The notes beneath the pieces were generated by a model that had not been told where the DNA came from, did not search any database, and saw only the letters and a list, made by a program, of their open reading frames with translations. Of a stretch of 64,000 nucleotides of DNA, positions 11,500 through 24,549 are shown piece after piece (position 1 is the first letter of the stretch; each line of letters begins with the position of its first letter). This stretch comes from Azolla caroliniana (lineage: Eukaryota; Polypodiophyta). The stretch covers positions 2,666,001 to 2,730,000 of the forward strand of contig JBHGNT010000005.1 of NCBI GenBank assembly GCA_043228905.1, in the 5' to 3' direction. The position numbers were made by a program, and so were the translations under genes.

Positions 11500-13830
11500 A
11501 ATTTGGATGTCCATTAGTGCTTGAAAGCTCGTCTTTGGCTTGTCAAATATTTCATCACATCTTTTTTAGCAAGTCAAACTTCTTAATCTAAAGACTATAC
11601 TCATGATTAGCTTTGGAGAGCTCATCAAATAGTTATGACTAATTTTGGGGAACCTCTCTCTCTCATGTGATCATGCAAAGCTCCTCTTTCTACACAAAAA
11701 TTGATATGTTCAATCTATGTTAGAAAAGGTGTTACAATTTATGTTGATATATGATTATTTTAACTGGTAAAGCTTTGAGTTGGGGAGAAGTGTAAAGTGA
11801 AAGAGAAAGTAATATTCCTTCGCAATGTGGCACACAACACAACACATACGACAAAACAAAATTGTGTGTGGAAATTTTGTTGGGCCATTTACACACATAT
11901 TACTTGGAGGGAAGGTTTCAAATAAAAGAAACATGTGCATATGCTCTTCAATAAAATGGTGATTATATCAAAGTTGGTCCTATGTCAAACTATGTTGGTA
12001 TAATTGAAATTTTGTTCTCTATTTGTGTGTTCCCATTTTTGACCTCGTCAAATTGTAAAATGTTCCCTATTATCCAAAATTTTGTTTGCAATCTTTAGAC
12101 AATAATGTCTTTGCCTCATCAACCTCTATAACTTGGGTATCACCAATCACAAAGTGGTTCACCCACTAAGTCTTTATGTATCGCGAAACATACAAATTTA
12201 CATTGAATTGTGTGCCCTAGTACATTAAAATGTTATGATCTCCTTCTAAAGCGTCATGAGGCAAGGTTATTTTGAACTGGATATGTGCATAGAATTAGTA
12301 TAGGTACGATGCTTCACGTAAAGGGAGGATCTTGAAGTATATTGTTTCTTGTAAATACGAGGTTCAATACATTTGTAGGTCATAAACTCAACAACTTCAC
12401 ATGTTGGTCACAATGACTTTGGCCCGCTGCAATGTGCATGCTTATACTCTTGAATACATTTCTCTTGTTAAAGAATGAATGGTATCTTTTTGGATCGTGT
12501 TTACATTATACATAAAGAATGAAATGTGTGTTATTGTATGTTTGTTCCAAGTTCAATTTGAGCATAAAATGCCTTAAGCGGCCCACCCATTTAGTAAAAA
12601 TCATCTTCGTAGTTAGTATATTCATAAACATTTACTTTACATACACTGTATCTCCACTAAGAACCTACATTGCCATTATATTTATTTACCATTATCTCCT
12701 TCTCTTAAAGTAGAATTATGTTGGAAATGCAATACAAGCATCTCCTTATTAGTTGATTATAAAAAAGTGACACGTGGCCTTATTATCTTTCAAACATTAG
12801 GGTAAGGATTTCGTAAAAGTGTTTTCACTTTAAGACAAGGTATTTCTTTGAGTTTTGAAATCAATTTAGGCGAATCATCAAATAGTTCTAGATTGCATCC
12901 CATGCTTAGATTTCCGTTGTACATTTCCAATTACAAACTGACACTAGGTTTATATAATTCCCCAAATTGTTTGTGTGTGATATTCAAACATTCCTGCATG
13001 TTATAACTTTAGCACAATTGGATTCTTGTAAATGTCACCTATACAATCCTTGATTATGCCGAAAGAAGAAGATATTTTAAAGTAAATTTGTTAACATCCA
13101 TCACCACTTGATATTGATATGTCTAATGAGGAGCTCACATATTTCGTATTGACCATTTCACATTCCTTTGTGGATTTTACTCTTTCTTATGTCACGACAC
13201 ATTTGGGGTAGCTTTTATCTAAACGTGGCAAACCACCCCCCTTTTGCCATCTTTTTCTCTTTGGTCTGATCTTATTGGCATGTAGATGTAAGCAACTATA
13301 AACAAATAATTTCTCTTTAGATAAGAATAAATGCTCCATTTGGATGTATTATGATGCCATAACAATCTAGACCAAGGCAATAGGCATCCAACAAGTGGTG
13401 AACGTATGTTTGTGATGTACATTGATTCAACTATGCTTGTGTAAGTATATATTCTTCTTTACTATGACCCTTACATTCTCTAGGATTCATGGCACTAACA
13501 ATAGGGAACGTCGAAGCCAAATCTAGTGCTTGTTTGAGGAACTATAATTATTATTAACTACGATTGTTACATAGTCCCAAACAAAGGATGGTAAGCAGTT
13601 TAAAATAGCATGATGTGTGTTTGTTACGTTGCCTTTGACATTTGTTCCTTGTGGATAATCTTCCGATAGTTTTGAATGAGACAATGGCATCACACATATT
13701 CAAAGGGTGTTTAAGTGATGATGGATTTATCATCTTATCATACACACCTCAATTCTAGTAATTGAGGTTTAGGAGTTAGATTGTAAGAAGCATTTTAAGT
13801 GCATGTGAACTTCAATAACTAAAGAATAAG
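11500..13830. other. Intergenic, no gene seen
   Basis: AT-rich DNA upstream of the LEA_2-like gene. Short frames on both strands show no family resemblance, and no repeats longer than simple A/T runs were noticed. Confidence 0.5.
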
Positions 13831-13831
13831 T

Positions 13832-14340
13832 TGTTTTTATTTTATTTATTTCTAAAAAAAAAAAACTACTTCCATTAGTTAAGGCAATGTACAAGGGATA
13901 ATTTACAACTCATATCTTACAAGCCATCTTGCATGTCAAATAATAATAATATTTGTAGATGAAACAACAAAAGAACAACTCCAAAACACCACATCATTCG
14001 ATGCGCATAGCATTACCCGAACGCATACTCTACAAATAGAATTCAGCATAGATGTCCTCCATTCACTTCTCATGGCAGCACCCATCTAGATGTTAGGTAC
14101 ACTCGGGGGAAACAGCCACTGTGGTGGTTGATAATTCCACTTCGCTTTACCATCCACCATCTGCATCATCGACGAACCGCTTATTAGAAAAACAATATAG
14201 CAAACTAATGTGCCTTTATTCAAATTCACAAAATCAAAATAAAAAATATCATTCCGAAACATATCAAACATCCACAATACTCTCTCTCCGTGGTGAAAAA
14301 CTACAACCCTATTAATAACTATTAATAACATCGTGGAGTG
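13832..14340 (-). mobile_element. 5'-truncated LINE, subfamily A (minus)
   Basis: On the minus strand the last residues of ORF2 (WNYQPPQWLFPPSVPNI, ending near 14089) are followed by a 3' UTR with the family end TTAACTAATGGAAGTAG and an interrupted A/T-rich tail at 13832-13853. The 3' UTR is closely similar to the copies at 18.7 and 50.5 kb. The 5' end abuts the next LINE copy head to head. Confidence 0.8.
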
Positions 14341-14995
14341 TTGCGGCATGGCTTGATCACTCCGTTGATAGGTGGACAGACGCCTTCAATGCGGATAGTT
14401 GGTGCTACGTATGCATGAGAGGCAAAATCACCAAGATTCGATTTGAGAGAGGCTTGCAATCTACATCCCCTAGGTTCCCGGACATTTGGATGTTGATCGC
14501 AGGCTTCACCCTGTGGTATGTATGGAAAGCGCATTGCCTAAAGGTCTTTCAGGATCTAGTGCGGCCCCAGAGGAAGTGATCCTGGACATATGGTTTGCGC
14601 TTATCAGCTGCCTACAAGGGCAATTGGACGAGGTTTGCAGCCATTCCACTTACGTGGTTACTGCCCGTTTGCGCTTTTGGTAGAAATGACGGAACACGCC
14701 TATGGTGACACAAGGAGAAAGTGGCCACGTTGGTTGTTTCCGTCTCACTTACCACCCTCCCTTCGCAGTCGACCCCAGGAGTTGTCTCGTACTAGCCATC
14801 ACTGAAGGGCACCGTTTTTAGCTATAGGTACTTACATTAAGTAATCAGTCCGAAAGGCAATGTAACTAGTCTCATTTTCTTGAACTTGATCGGAGGGAGA
14901 TTCCCCGATCTATGTTTAAGCCTCCTTGTACAGTCTCTTTGTAATAATCCTTCCTAACTAATGGGAAAGTAGCTTCATTTTGAAAAAAAAGAAAA
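14341..14995 (+). mobile_element. 5'-truncated LINE (plus), head to head with the previous copy
   Basis: Broken plus-strand frames encode LINE ORF2 C-terminal sequence: DIWMLIAGFTLWYVW near 14480, then W-P-R-W-L-F-P-S near 14725-14750. They are followed by a 3' UTR with CTAACTAATGGGAAAGTAG and an A-rich tail at about 14980-14998. Frameshifts separate the pieces, so it cannot be functional. Confidence 0.75.
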
Positions 14996-15254
14996 GAAAC
15001 TATGTATGGAAAACATTACAATGAGGCAACAATTTCAACTTTCTCCAATAAACAAAAATTGCTACATCAATACGTCAACTTTTGTCGTTATGCTATAACT
15101 CCATGCCTACCATCAAATACAAATGTATTGCACATATCCCAATTATGACTCAATCTTCAATATCTCAAAAATAGGAAACGATCTTCATGTTTGATCTTGG
15201 GTCTATTTGTGTGAATATTGGAAACATCGAATGTCTTGGAGTCAAATAATAATG

Positions 15255-15257
<3 letters not shown>

Positions 15258-15346
<89 letters not shown>

Positions 15347-15400
15347 TGTGTGTGTGTGTAATAATGTATGTATGTATGTATGTGTACACACACAAACATC
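15258..15400. repeat. Long compound microsatellite: (CT)42, TG, GTAT, CA
   Basis: An 85-bp pure CT tract (15258-15342) runs straight into TG repeats (15343-15359), then GTAT repeats and an ACAC run. This is the longest pure dinucleotide tract in the window. Open frames over it are low complexity only. Confidence 0.95.
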
Positions 15401-15439
15401 TCACTTTCAACACTTACTTTCAAATTTTTGAATATCGGG

Positions 15440-16077
15440 GTCAACTAGTCATCTCTTTCCAGGAATTGTCGTGGCTACCCATTATATAAAGGGAATTGAC
15501 TTAGTGATGCACCCAATGATGCAAACATCGTCCCCTTGTGGATACATGGGAACATGATATTCAAAGTTTTTTTTGTTTTTTAACACAATTATTACTAGTG
15601 GAAAACCCACCAAGAATAAAGAGACTTGCCATGTATAAATGAAATAATAGTCACAACTCACAACTAGTCTCAATTGATATTAAGATGATATTCAAAGACT
15701 TGCCATATATAAATGAAATAAGTAGTCACATTATGACCCTTCCAAGTGATATTGAGATGAAGGTGATGGGCAACATGCAAGATCTCTACATCACACATTG
15801 ATACATTTGGCACGACCTATCCATCCTATACAAAATATAAGAGCTAAATGGAATGACTTTTGCCCAACCTATTTGAACGTAATATAATCACTTTTGGGTA
15901 CAATGGAAGGCCAGTTATGACGTTAGAGTATGATGTAAGGTCAAACGACATGGGGTTGTATCTCCACAATAGAAAACTCGAGCCTATTGAACTATGCCAA
16001 AACATCATATGGAGCCCAACTAACACAACCATCTCCCCTATTTGGAAGAAGTTTGAGGAAAGGATGCCATATTAAAA
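15440..16077. other. Intergenic with a diverged short tandem duplication
   Basis: CTTGCCAT-TATAAATGAAATA appears near 15625 and again near 15700, with similar flanks, so a unit of about 75-80 bp is duplicated. No gene is recognised. Confidence 0.5.
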
Positions 16078-18038
16078 CAAACAACCATTGTTTTTTTTAA
16101 AGGATTTTCTTCAATAATATTAAGAAAAAACGCCCGAAGGCTACAACTTGAACCTAGTTGGCAAGAATGTTACAACTTTTCTTATACAATAATGTAAAAT
16201 AATCCTAGAACCAAATATCGAACTTTGTAGAAGATGTTTACATTTGTTGATATTCAAGAAAGAATCCATGGAAGTCGATATTGCCATTGAGGCTCTTGAG
16301 TTGACATTGTAAACAAGGGCAACGATTTCCATAAGTGAAGAAGCTTTTTCCTTTTCTTGTTCACATTATCTGGGGAACCCTGCATATTATCATACTGGCC
16401 ACGGACTATTGCCAACAAGTTCTCCAATATCTCAAACAACACATTTGAGAGATGAATGTCTACCGCATCATAAAGTAGATTACATCGATATTTCCATAAT
16501 GCCCATAATGTTATTGTGGTCATTGTTTTCTAAATCTGGACAGATTGCACCTACTTTCGAGGTTGTTTGAAGAGACTAACTAATATCAATCTTCTATTAT
16601 GTATTATCATTGCCTCATTAACATCGTTTGCCTCATACAATATCAAGCTAGAATGTAATACTCCCCACATCGTTGATCCCCATGAGAATAAGCAACCTAC
16701 ATTGATTGTTAGGAATAAAGAAATAACTTTCTTCCATACTTGTTGAGCAAAGGGACAAGACCATAGGACATGCTTGGTAGTCTTCTGAGGTTCATGGCAA
16801 AAGCCACATTGCCACAAATTGGGTGCTACATTCCCTTTCAATGAGTGACCAACTAGTAGTGCCATATGCACTAATAACCATTGAAAGAGAATAAATTTAG
16901 TTGGCCCCTTGAATGACTAGATCCATTTCCAGTAGGTTCTCAAATGCAAAGTTGAGACACCCCAATTAGTCCAATGTTTCTGAGCTACTGGTATCATTAC
17001 ATTCCGAGAGAGCAGTAATGATCTTCCAAGTTTTACTGAGTACTGAAAGAAGGGAACCTTTACGATCTTTTCCCCCAAAGAGTGTGACCAAAACCAACCC
17101 CCCGAATCCCATGTTAATCTTGCAACATGATCTTTTGCGTATAACCACAGGATATCACACATATGAGCAATTGACGGATAAGGATCAAGGATCCATTTCT
17201 TTCCAGTTTTAGAAACCACTTTGACTAGTGCACTTTGCAAGTCCTGTAGATAATTGCAATCAAAGGTATGAGATTGCAATCTATTGTTGTCTAGGATCTC
17301 AAAATAAGAGACGCGCCCAATAAGTGAAACACCCTTAATATCCATCGATGTATCATTTGTGAAGCATCCAAACCATAGATGTTCTTGCCTGGGTTGGAAG
17401 GTTGTAAAAAACGAAGAATATGTTGTTGATATGGTAGTCATCATTATATTGGCACCATGAATTGATTGTAGATTTGCAAGTCGATCTTCTTGTGACATTT
17501 ACTGAAATTGAGTCCATGTTCTTACAGATGTAGCTGACCCATTATCCAATTTACCCCAAGCAAGGTGAGTTCGCAGGTCCAATACTTTTCTTGCATTATC
17601 CAGAAATAGAGAATTGGCAAGCATAGGCTGATTAAGTAATGCATCCCATGTAGAAGGTTTGTCCTTAAGCAAAAATGATTTAATCGCGTCCCACGCTCTT
17701 ATGATTCGTAGAAAAAATCTATTGGATGCAAGATTCCACCTTGGTGTTTTCATGTCATTCAAGAACAACCACTTTAGAGAGGGTGACCATGCTCCTCCTA
17801 TCTTAGGAGTAAACGGCATTAACTGATTCAGAAACATTCCTTCCAAGCTTCTAATCCTGGCAACAATGCTCTAATCACAAGCTTAGTCAAGAGAGCTCTT
17901 GACTGCATCAAAGGATCTATCAAACCCAACCCTCCATTGATTTTAAGCTAAATCAACACATTCCAGGCAACTTTGGCTATTGTAGGAGAGCCATGCCTCC
18001 CCCCCCTCCCAAGGAAATTACGGATCAAACAACCATTG
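16078..18038 (-). mobile_element. 5'-truncated L1 LINE with 13-bp target-site duplication, ORF2 with in-frame stops
   Basis: The element body is 16091-18025 on the minus strand, with a short poly(A) (T run 16091-16098). Both sides carry the 13-bp duplication CAAACAACCATTG (16078-16090 and 18026-18038). The minus-strand frame from 17846 down to 16254 is one continuous ORF2 C-terminal reading frame, interrupted only by stop codons at about 17499, 16917, 16551 and 16527; I saw no frameshift. The coded part spans the linker after the reverse transcriptase, the Cys/His block (CGFCHEP...HVLWSC) and the end (WQYRLPW). It is a different subfamily from the full-length copy. Confidence 0.9.
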
Positions 18039-18039
18039 T

Positions 18040-18720
18040 TTTCCTAATCATGACTATGTAAATGCACTTGGCCTCAACCAAAGATTAAAGTCTCATTGGT
18101 TATGAATAATAAATCAATAACACGGTGCAAATGTTCAAATCTGTCCATTTTTGGAACCGCATAGGCACAAACCACACACCCAATCTACCACCATTATGTC
18201 GCTTCATAGAGACCCTCAAGACGCAAAGTGCTGACATGGAGAAATTTTGGCGACTCTCACCAAGAAAAACTTTTACATGTTTTTCTACCCTGTGTACAAT
18301 ATTATCATTTTACCTTATTACATTTTGGCTTTTTCTCACACACTAAAGGTGGCACTCTAAACTTTACATATATACGTGTGAGTGTGTATGATCCAAGTCC
18401 AATCTACATTGGATGACTTGCATTACAAGGATGAGGTTGGTTGCATAACACTAGTATTTTTTTGGTTTCTCTTTTGTAATTTAGATATTACCATTACATA
18501 TGAAAGTAAATCCCTCACTTTCCTAGCAATTCACACATGTGTCCAAGTCATCCTTTGGATCACATGTAAATTTAGATTAAGCATTTGCGTTCTACCCAAC
18601 TATTCATGCAGAATTCGTATGGATTATTTAAGTCACTGTGTTATAAAAAAATGAGCTTTCTTTTTGTGAAGTACGAGATTTGATTTCCTATTATACTCTC
18701 TAACCCGAAATTGAAAAGCT
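18040..18720. other. Intergenic, no gene seen
   Basis: Short plus-strand frames (18125-18654) show no recognisable family and lie between two LINE copies. Confidence 0.5.
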
Positions 18721-18722
18721 TA

Positions 18723-19590
18723 GTTTTTTTTCCAAAATATTTACTACTTCCATTAGTTAAGTCAATGTAAATAGGATAATGTACAACAACTCATATCTTA
18801 CAAGACAACTTGCATGGCTACAAAGAGACCAACGTGTACAAAGGAATCAACAAAAAATAAGCTTATAATCACCTCATCAAGAGGGACGAACAGACGAGGA
18901 TGAACAACCTTCCCTTGGACAATCTTGATTATAACAACATGCATCCGATGAGCACAATATTACCGATTGCATACCCTCGACGTGAGCCTCATACGACCCT
19001 AATTCAGCATAGACATCCTCCATCTCCTCACATGGCAACACCCACCTTTTTGCGATGTTTGGTACCCTCGGAGGGAACAACCACCATGGTGGCTAATAAA
19101 TCCAATTTGCATTGCCATCCACCATTTGCAACATCAGAGAACCTCTCCATTTAAGGAGGAAATGGCCTCTAGCTTCTTCACTCGCGTCCGAGGTCCGATT
19201 AATGCTTTCAAACTCTCCTTGTAACATAGAAAATAAGATTAAACCAAATCATCATTAAACTCTCGCCATGTGGGGTTCGCGTACCCGTGAAAGACTCCTT
19301 GCATCTAGATACCCACACTTGCCAAATTGTAAGGCCAACCACTAATAACCAAATGTCCACATATCGTTCTTGTATGTAGGATGAACCCCCCTGTGCTGAA
19401 GGTTGAACAGTTCCATGCACCACCTTTAAAGAATGATTATTTCCATTCCACGCAACCGATTCAATAGAAAGCTTAGTTACGATTCTAAGTGAGAATATGA
19501 AAATATCATAACTAAGTGAATAATAATACATTTCCAACTTTGCTCCATCATAGAACCCTACTTTGTTCAACAGAGGCTTCAATTTACATG
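18723..19590 (-). mobile_element. 5'-truncated LINE, subfamily A
   Basis: The minus strand shows LINE ORF2 C-terminal coding (19208-19582: DIWLLVVGLTIWQVW, then GESLMMIWFNLI), then WLFPP-like codons near 19070, then a 3' UTR with CTTAACTAATGGAAGTAG and a T run at about 18725-18732. It matches the 13.8-kb and 50.5-kb copies. The frame is broken. A target-site duplication was not found. Confidence 0.8.
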
Positions 19591-19599
19591 CTACATAAT

Positions 19600-21560
19600 C
19601 GCACTACTTGTAATTTTAAAATGATGTGTTTCATCTTAATTTTGCATATGGTTAGCGACCTTCACTTTTATCAAGCATATATAGATCATTTTGGGAACAA
19701 TCATGCACAGTTTACTGTTTTTCCAATAACATAAAGCATATATTTGTTGTTCTTTTTCTTTGTGCAAGCCACTTCTTTACATCATTTGGTACACAAGGAA
19801 AGCCTTTTGATGCCTCGAAGTTGCCTAGACAAATATAGAGATTAATGAAATGCATACACTGAGGCATCATAACACGAACTTAAACCTCATACGATCAAGT
19901 TGTCTAGTCCAACAAAACAATCATGGAATTAACATATTCTAGCAAATTTTTAGAACAAGGTGACAAACACCAACCTACTCGTGCAACATTACAACAATAT
20001 CCCTTGCTTTAAAGCCTAACCAAAATATCTCATAGTTTTTTTATCAACCCAATACCCATCAAATTTCAATTAGACGGTATCAACTTTCTTCATATTAGTC
20101 ATTGTTTGAAGATTTGTAGGTTGGTTTACTAGTCAACATGTTGATCACTACCTAATCAATCAACGTGCTAACCACTAATAAATTAATAGGAATTTTGAGC
20201 TAATTAGACTAATTACATTGCTAATTATGTCTACATAAACCCTGATTAAGCCTAATTACAATTCCAAGGTATCCTAATAGTTTTAGAATGTTTATCCTAG
20301 TATACATGCAAAAGTTAGGCATAATGTTGGTGTCTTTCCCTTCGGACATTGGATGCTAAATTGGATGTTATTGTAGAGAACACATGAATATGCTTGTTCA
20401 TATACATGCAAAAAAGAGAATCTCTTATGGACTCATCTTTGAAGACAACATAACATGGTTGATGACTTTCCACATTTGAACATCTTGCAACCACCCTTGT
20501 ATTTCACCTTGAAATCACTATAACAATTGTAATCCCGTAAACATAACTCTAGAATTGTTACAACTGAAGCCATATTATTCTTGTCCTCCAACCTATCACT
20601 GCCAAACTCTACAAAGAAAAGACAATGTCTTAATTGAAAACACAAAGCCTATTCCTTGTTTCATTTTTGTCATTAATACGCAAGGTTATTTGGGTATTTG
20701 GAATGTAATCAACTAATATATAGATTGATTAAGAACTGCAACTTTACACCTTTTATATATTGGAGGACAAAGATAATAGAGCGCTGATTTTCTCCGAGGA
20801 GCATCTAATACCAAGCACACTTCCCTACGATTTCTCACCTGAAAAATGTAGAACAAAAACTATTACATTAGATAATCCAGTTTTTCCTGGATTTCACAAT
20901 TTGAATAATGTCATCTACTAAATCTCGTCATAACAGACAAAGGAACCCTAACAACCACGAAATGAGCTCTCCCACAACAGCAAACTAAGTAGCTATTACT
21001 GATGGGAGGTTCTCCAAACTTTACTCCCATGTTTGCCTGTAGAAAAATAAGCTTACCATCCCCTGGCAATGCCAATGTAACCACATGAATTTTATAAAAA
21101 ACCGCAATCACAACAAAACACTTACATATTTGATAACTCAGATCCCATTTTTACTCTGAGCTCCTTATTCATTAGATTATCAACAACCTCAACCCACTTA
21201 TAAGCATGTTAGATTATTTACATGAATAAAGTTGATTATGGTAAAACACGAAGCGTCTGGTCACAATTGTGGGATTAAATCTATTAAGACGTGGAAACGA
21301 AAACCAAGTTCATATTGGAGAGTAGACGGATCTCTCACTTCAACCATCAGTGTGAGGATGTTGAATTCATGATAGGAAATATTGGCCATAACACCTAAAG
21401 ATGATGTTGAATATTTGACAATTGATATACGACTTTGTGGCGAGAAATGGGTATGTCGAAGATATAGATTTTTTCTTTTCTCATTGAGCTAAACTCAAAT
21501 ACAAAACTTGAGGCTTGGAATTGCCTTAAGAACATTTTCTTTTCAAAGCAACGGTACATT
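19600..21560. other. Region downstream of VTE6; weak coding-like islands
   Basis: No gene is assigned. Minus-strand stretches at 20433-20645 and 20911-21111 have coding-like composition (for example VVTLALPGDGKLIF), and an AG acceptor-like site precedes GTGAGAAATCG near 20840. No known family is recognised and no consistent exon chain could be built. Confidence 0.35.
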
Positions 21561-21563
21561 CTA

Positions 21564-24099
21564 TCATGGATTGACAATAGCCGATGTTACAACCGCAATA
21601 ATTGCTCCAACAGAAATATTTAGCACGTTGACCACATCATTGTTAAGCTGCAATAAAAGGAAAAATAGAACTCGTTAGAATCCTTGATCCAGGTTGAAGT
21701 TCTATAGATTACATGTATAAAAACAAAAGAGTAGCAAAGGAACTCAACCCATTCAAAGCCTTTTTTATCCTGTACAGTGGCACCAACATAGCTCTCCAAA
21801 AGGTTTGCTATTTGTGAAGAAACCAAACAAATGAGACCATCATAGGCAGTGATCTGTTGTAATACAAAAATAATGAAAAATCAAAAAATAATTATATGAA
21901 ATTGCTTGATTTGTGTGCATGTAGCTTTATTAGTTTCCTTGCATTGATTTCTAATCAAGCAGCATGCCATTTTTATCGAGGCTAGTATTATCATGGTGAT
22001 ACTTTATAATAGGGGTGGTTGAAAAAAGGTAAAACATTCATTGATTTTAACAAGGGTAACATTGATGCTCCCGAAAATAACAAGGATTTAAGCTATACTT
22101 CTTATATTAACCTTGAGTGATACTATCGAGAGCATGCAAATAAATCATTATGGCTATTTGATAAACCAGAAGTTACCTGATCAATAGAACAAGCAAGAGC
22201 ACAAAACAACAAAGATGCAGATAATCCAGCCAATGTTCCTTCCATGCTTATAGCTCCCTCAGTGCCTCTTGGCACAGGTTTCAGTGTTGTCACCAAATAA
22301 CTGAAAGGCCAGAAGAATAGGGAAGGACTCCAAAAAACCCCTCAGTTTTTCATTATTTCCCCAAATGCTCCTGGTTTTCTGTTTTGTCCCAAAAAACCCT
22401 TGGTCAACCCCCGATAGCAGAGAAACAGGTGATGAATCTGACCACATAATTGCTCTATTTAGCAGATATAGCCGCCCATTCCAGGACTGACCAAGGGCCT
22501 TACAGGAAATGACAAAAAAATTCAGGGCATTCAAGGAAATAAAGAAAAACTGGAGGGTCCTTCGGAATTAGTTTTCCCCAAAATAAATATTCATGTTAGC
22601 ATTCTACAACACCACTATTTTGATCGATGACAATCACAATATTTTCTAGGAGCAAGTAAGACTAGAAAAATCTCACGTGCTTTTTCCATAAGCTTTGCCA
22701 ATCTCACTGGAGACTGTATCACTGAGTTTAGTTGCAAAGCTTGCAACATAACCAAGTTTCCAAAGGCTATAAAATGATGAGCCACCTAAACCAAAAAGCG
22801 AAGCAATTGCACAAGCGATTCCTGCAGCACTGGAACCCCAGACACTTGAAGGTCCTCTTTTTCCTCTCCTCTTCTCTGCAATACCTTCTTTCTCTTTCTG
22901 GTTGATCTTTATTTTGGTCACAGCCGTCCCCTGTACCACACATTATCTGTAATATCTCAGACACGGGAACATATATTTGCCTAAAAAGTCAGCTCTTGAA
23001 CCTGAGAAATCTTTATTCTTATACACAAACATATTCTGAGAGCTCAAACCATGTCTGTCAAAACACATATATTTTTCAAGAACTAAATGGCTGGCAATTT
23101 CTTTATATTTTTCCATGTATTTAAAAGCTCCCAATTCCTGTTCATCGATCCATACATAGCATTTGGTAGAACCAAGGAGCACACCAAACTAAAGATTTGC
23201 GTAGATGGGAAAGAAACTCTCTACCAAATGTTGCCAATCTTTGCAGACAGCAGACAAATTCTTAGGTTCTTAAATTCAGCATCTTTGGCATTGGTAGTTG
23301 ACGATTTCATCCAGGATTGTTCAGCTAGACTACATTTGTAATCTCTGTTGGATAGAGGCATATATAACTGGAGGTCTGATCACAGCTTTTCGACTATTTT
23401 ACAATGATCATCGCAGAATACGTTAGCAACACTTTCATATCAAAAAATTCTGCTTATTTACATATCTTACTTTTCTTTTGTAATGTGAAAATCCACCGTA
23501 GATTGATATGAGCCACCTAAACCCATGTTTGATCCTAACCATGCGTTCATATGGATCTATGGTGGACATTCACATTATATATATCAATCAATATCACTCT
23601 CTCCAACCGTCAGATTTTACCTCTGAGAACGCTAGTCAAATCTATCTGCCTAACTCTATCCATAACTCACCAGGAGAAAATAGAAGACCACGAGAAGAAA
23701 TGCTCGCGGACCGAAAGCTTTCCATGTTATGGTACCAAGAAGAAAAGCACTGGCGATGCCGGGAAAGGTGAGACCTGACTTAAGCAGAGGGAATCCAAGA
23801 ACAAAGATCAAAGCATTGGAAGCGATGGATGATTGCCAGGAAGGAGGGAACTGATATAGAACCTGTTTGAATGCATGGAAAAGCTCAGAGGCGCCTCCCG
23901 AAGCAGCAGCGCTGTTGCTAGCGACTGTGGAGAGATCCATGTAGAGTCGTCCGCGATGGTGTAATTTCTTAATCTTTTTATTCTTGTGTTGAGGGGAGAG
24001 GAGGGGGAGGGGGGGAGGGGGAAGGAGAGAGCGATGGCGATGGCGATGGTGAATAGAGAGGGGGGAACAGGCGAGAGTCAGAGCCGTGGCGATCGCCAT
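21564..24099 (-). CDS. VTE6: VTE6, phytyl-phosphate kinase (DUF92 membrane protein), chloroplast
   Basis: Five exons join in frame to 331 aa: 24099-23671, 22930-22677, 22300-22177, 21853-21749, 21647-21564. Arabidopsis VTE6 is about the same size. The family phosphorylates phytyl phosphate to phytyl diphosphate in plastid membranes, recycling chlorophyll phytol into tocopherol and phylloquinone. Residues 1-50 are rich in His, Arg, Pro and Ser with no early acidic residues, fitting a transit peptide. The DUF92 core follows, with several hydrophobic spans and conserved blocks: GIASAFLLGTITW-AFGP, GTAVTK, GKRGPSSVWGSSAAG, TKLSDTVSSEIGKAYGK, VPRGTEGAISMEGTLAG, SQIANLLES and LNNDVVNVLNISVGA. The start is the first ATG, in good context (GTCCATGGCG). 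Upstream in-frame codons come from a hexanucleotide repeat and contain no ATG. Introns are 740, 376, 323 and 101 bp. Confidence 0.93.
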
Positions 24100-24180
24100 G
24101 GACGGTGACGATGACGGTGACGGTGATGGTGATAGTGACGGTGACGGTGACGGTGACGGTGACGGTGACGGTGACGACGG
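24100..24180. repeat. GACGGT hexanucleotide repeat in the VTE6 leader
   Basis: About a dozen GACGGT/GATGGT units lie directly upstream of the VTE6 start. On the coding strand they read GTCACC and would encode Ser-Pro repeats in frame with VTE6, but no ATG lies upstream in frame. They are best read as 5' UTR. Confidence 0.8.
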
Positions 24181-24390
24181 CGATGGGGATGAGAATAGCT
24201 TCTTCTTACACACGCTCGCTCCGTCGGTCAGTTCAGTCAGTCAGACAGTGAGGGCAGGCAGAGAGGGGCAGGAAATCTTCAAAAGAAGCCATTTCTCTCT
24301 TTCTCTCTTTCTTTCTTTCCATCATGGAAGATGACTTATGTACACATAGCCATTTACACAAAGAAAGAAAGAGAGAGAGAGAGAGAGAGA

Positions 24391-24549
24391 GAGTGCCTAG
24401 ATGGGAAGGTTGCCCAATGGAGCCCAAGAGGTCATGGGTTCAACCCCTACATTCCACAGTGGTGTCTAGTAAATTTAAGAGATATATATATAGACTGAAG
24501 TAATAAAGAGGTGAGAGATTGGGTTACGAACGATAACAATACAAACCTT
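24391..24549 (+). mobile_element. SINE copy 2 (5'-truncated), first unit of a tandem duplication
   Basis: From about 24401 the sequence matches SINE copy 1, including GGTTGCCCAATGGAG and the B box GGTTCAACCCC; most of the A box is replaced by a GA run. The part 24413-24543 is repeated unchanged 137 bp downstream. Confidence 0.7.

Noticed and set aside
13832-14998. Twin-priming inversion of one LINE
   Set aside because: Both arms contain a LINE 3' end, which twin priming of a single element would not give.
23671-24213. Longer VTE6 N-terminus from 24213 with Ser-Pro repeats
   Set aside because: The codon at 24213 is GTG, not ATG; the first ATG in frame is 24099 and gives a protein of family length.
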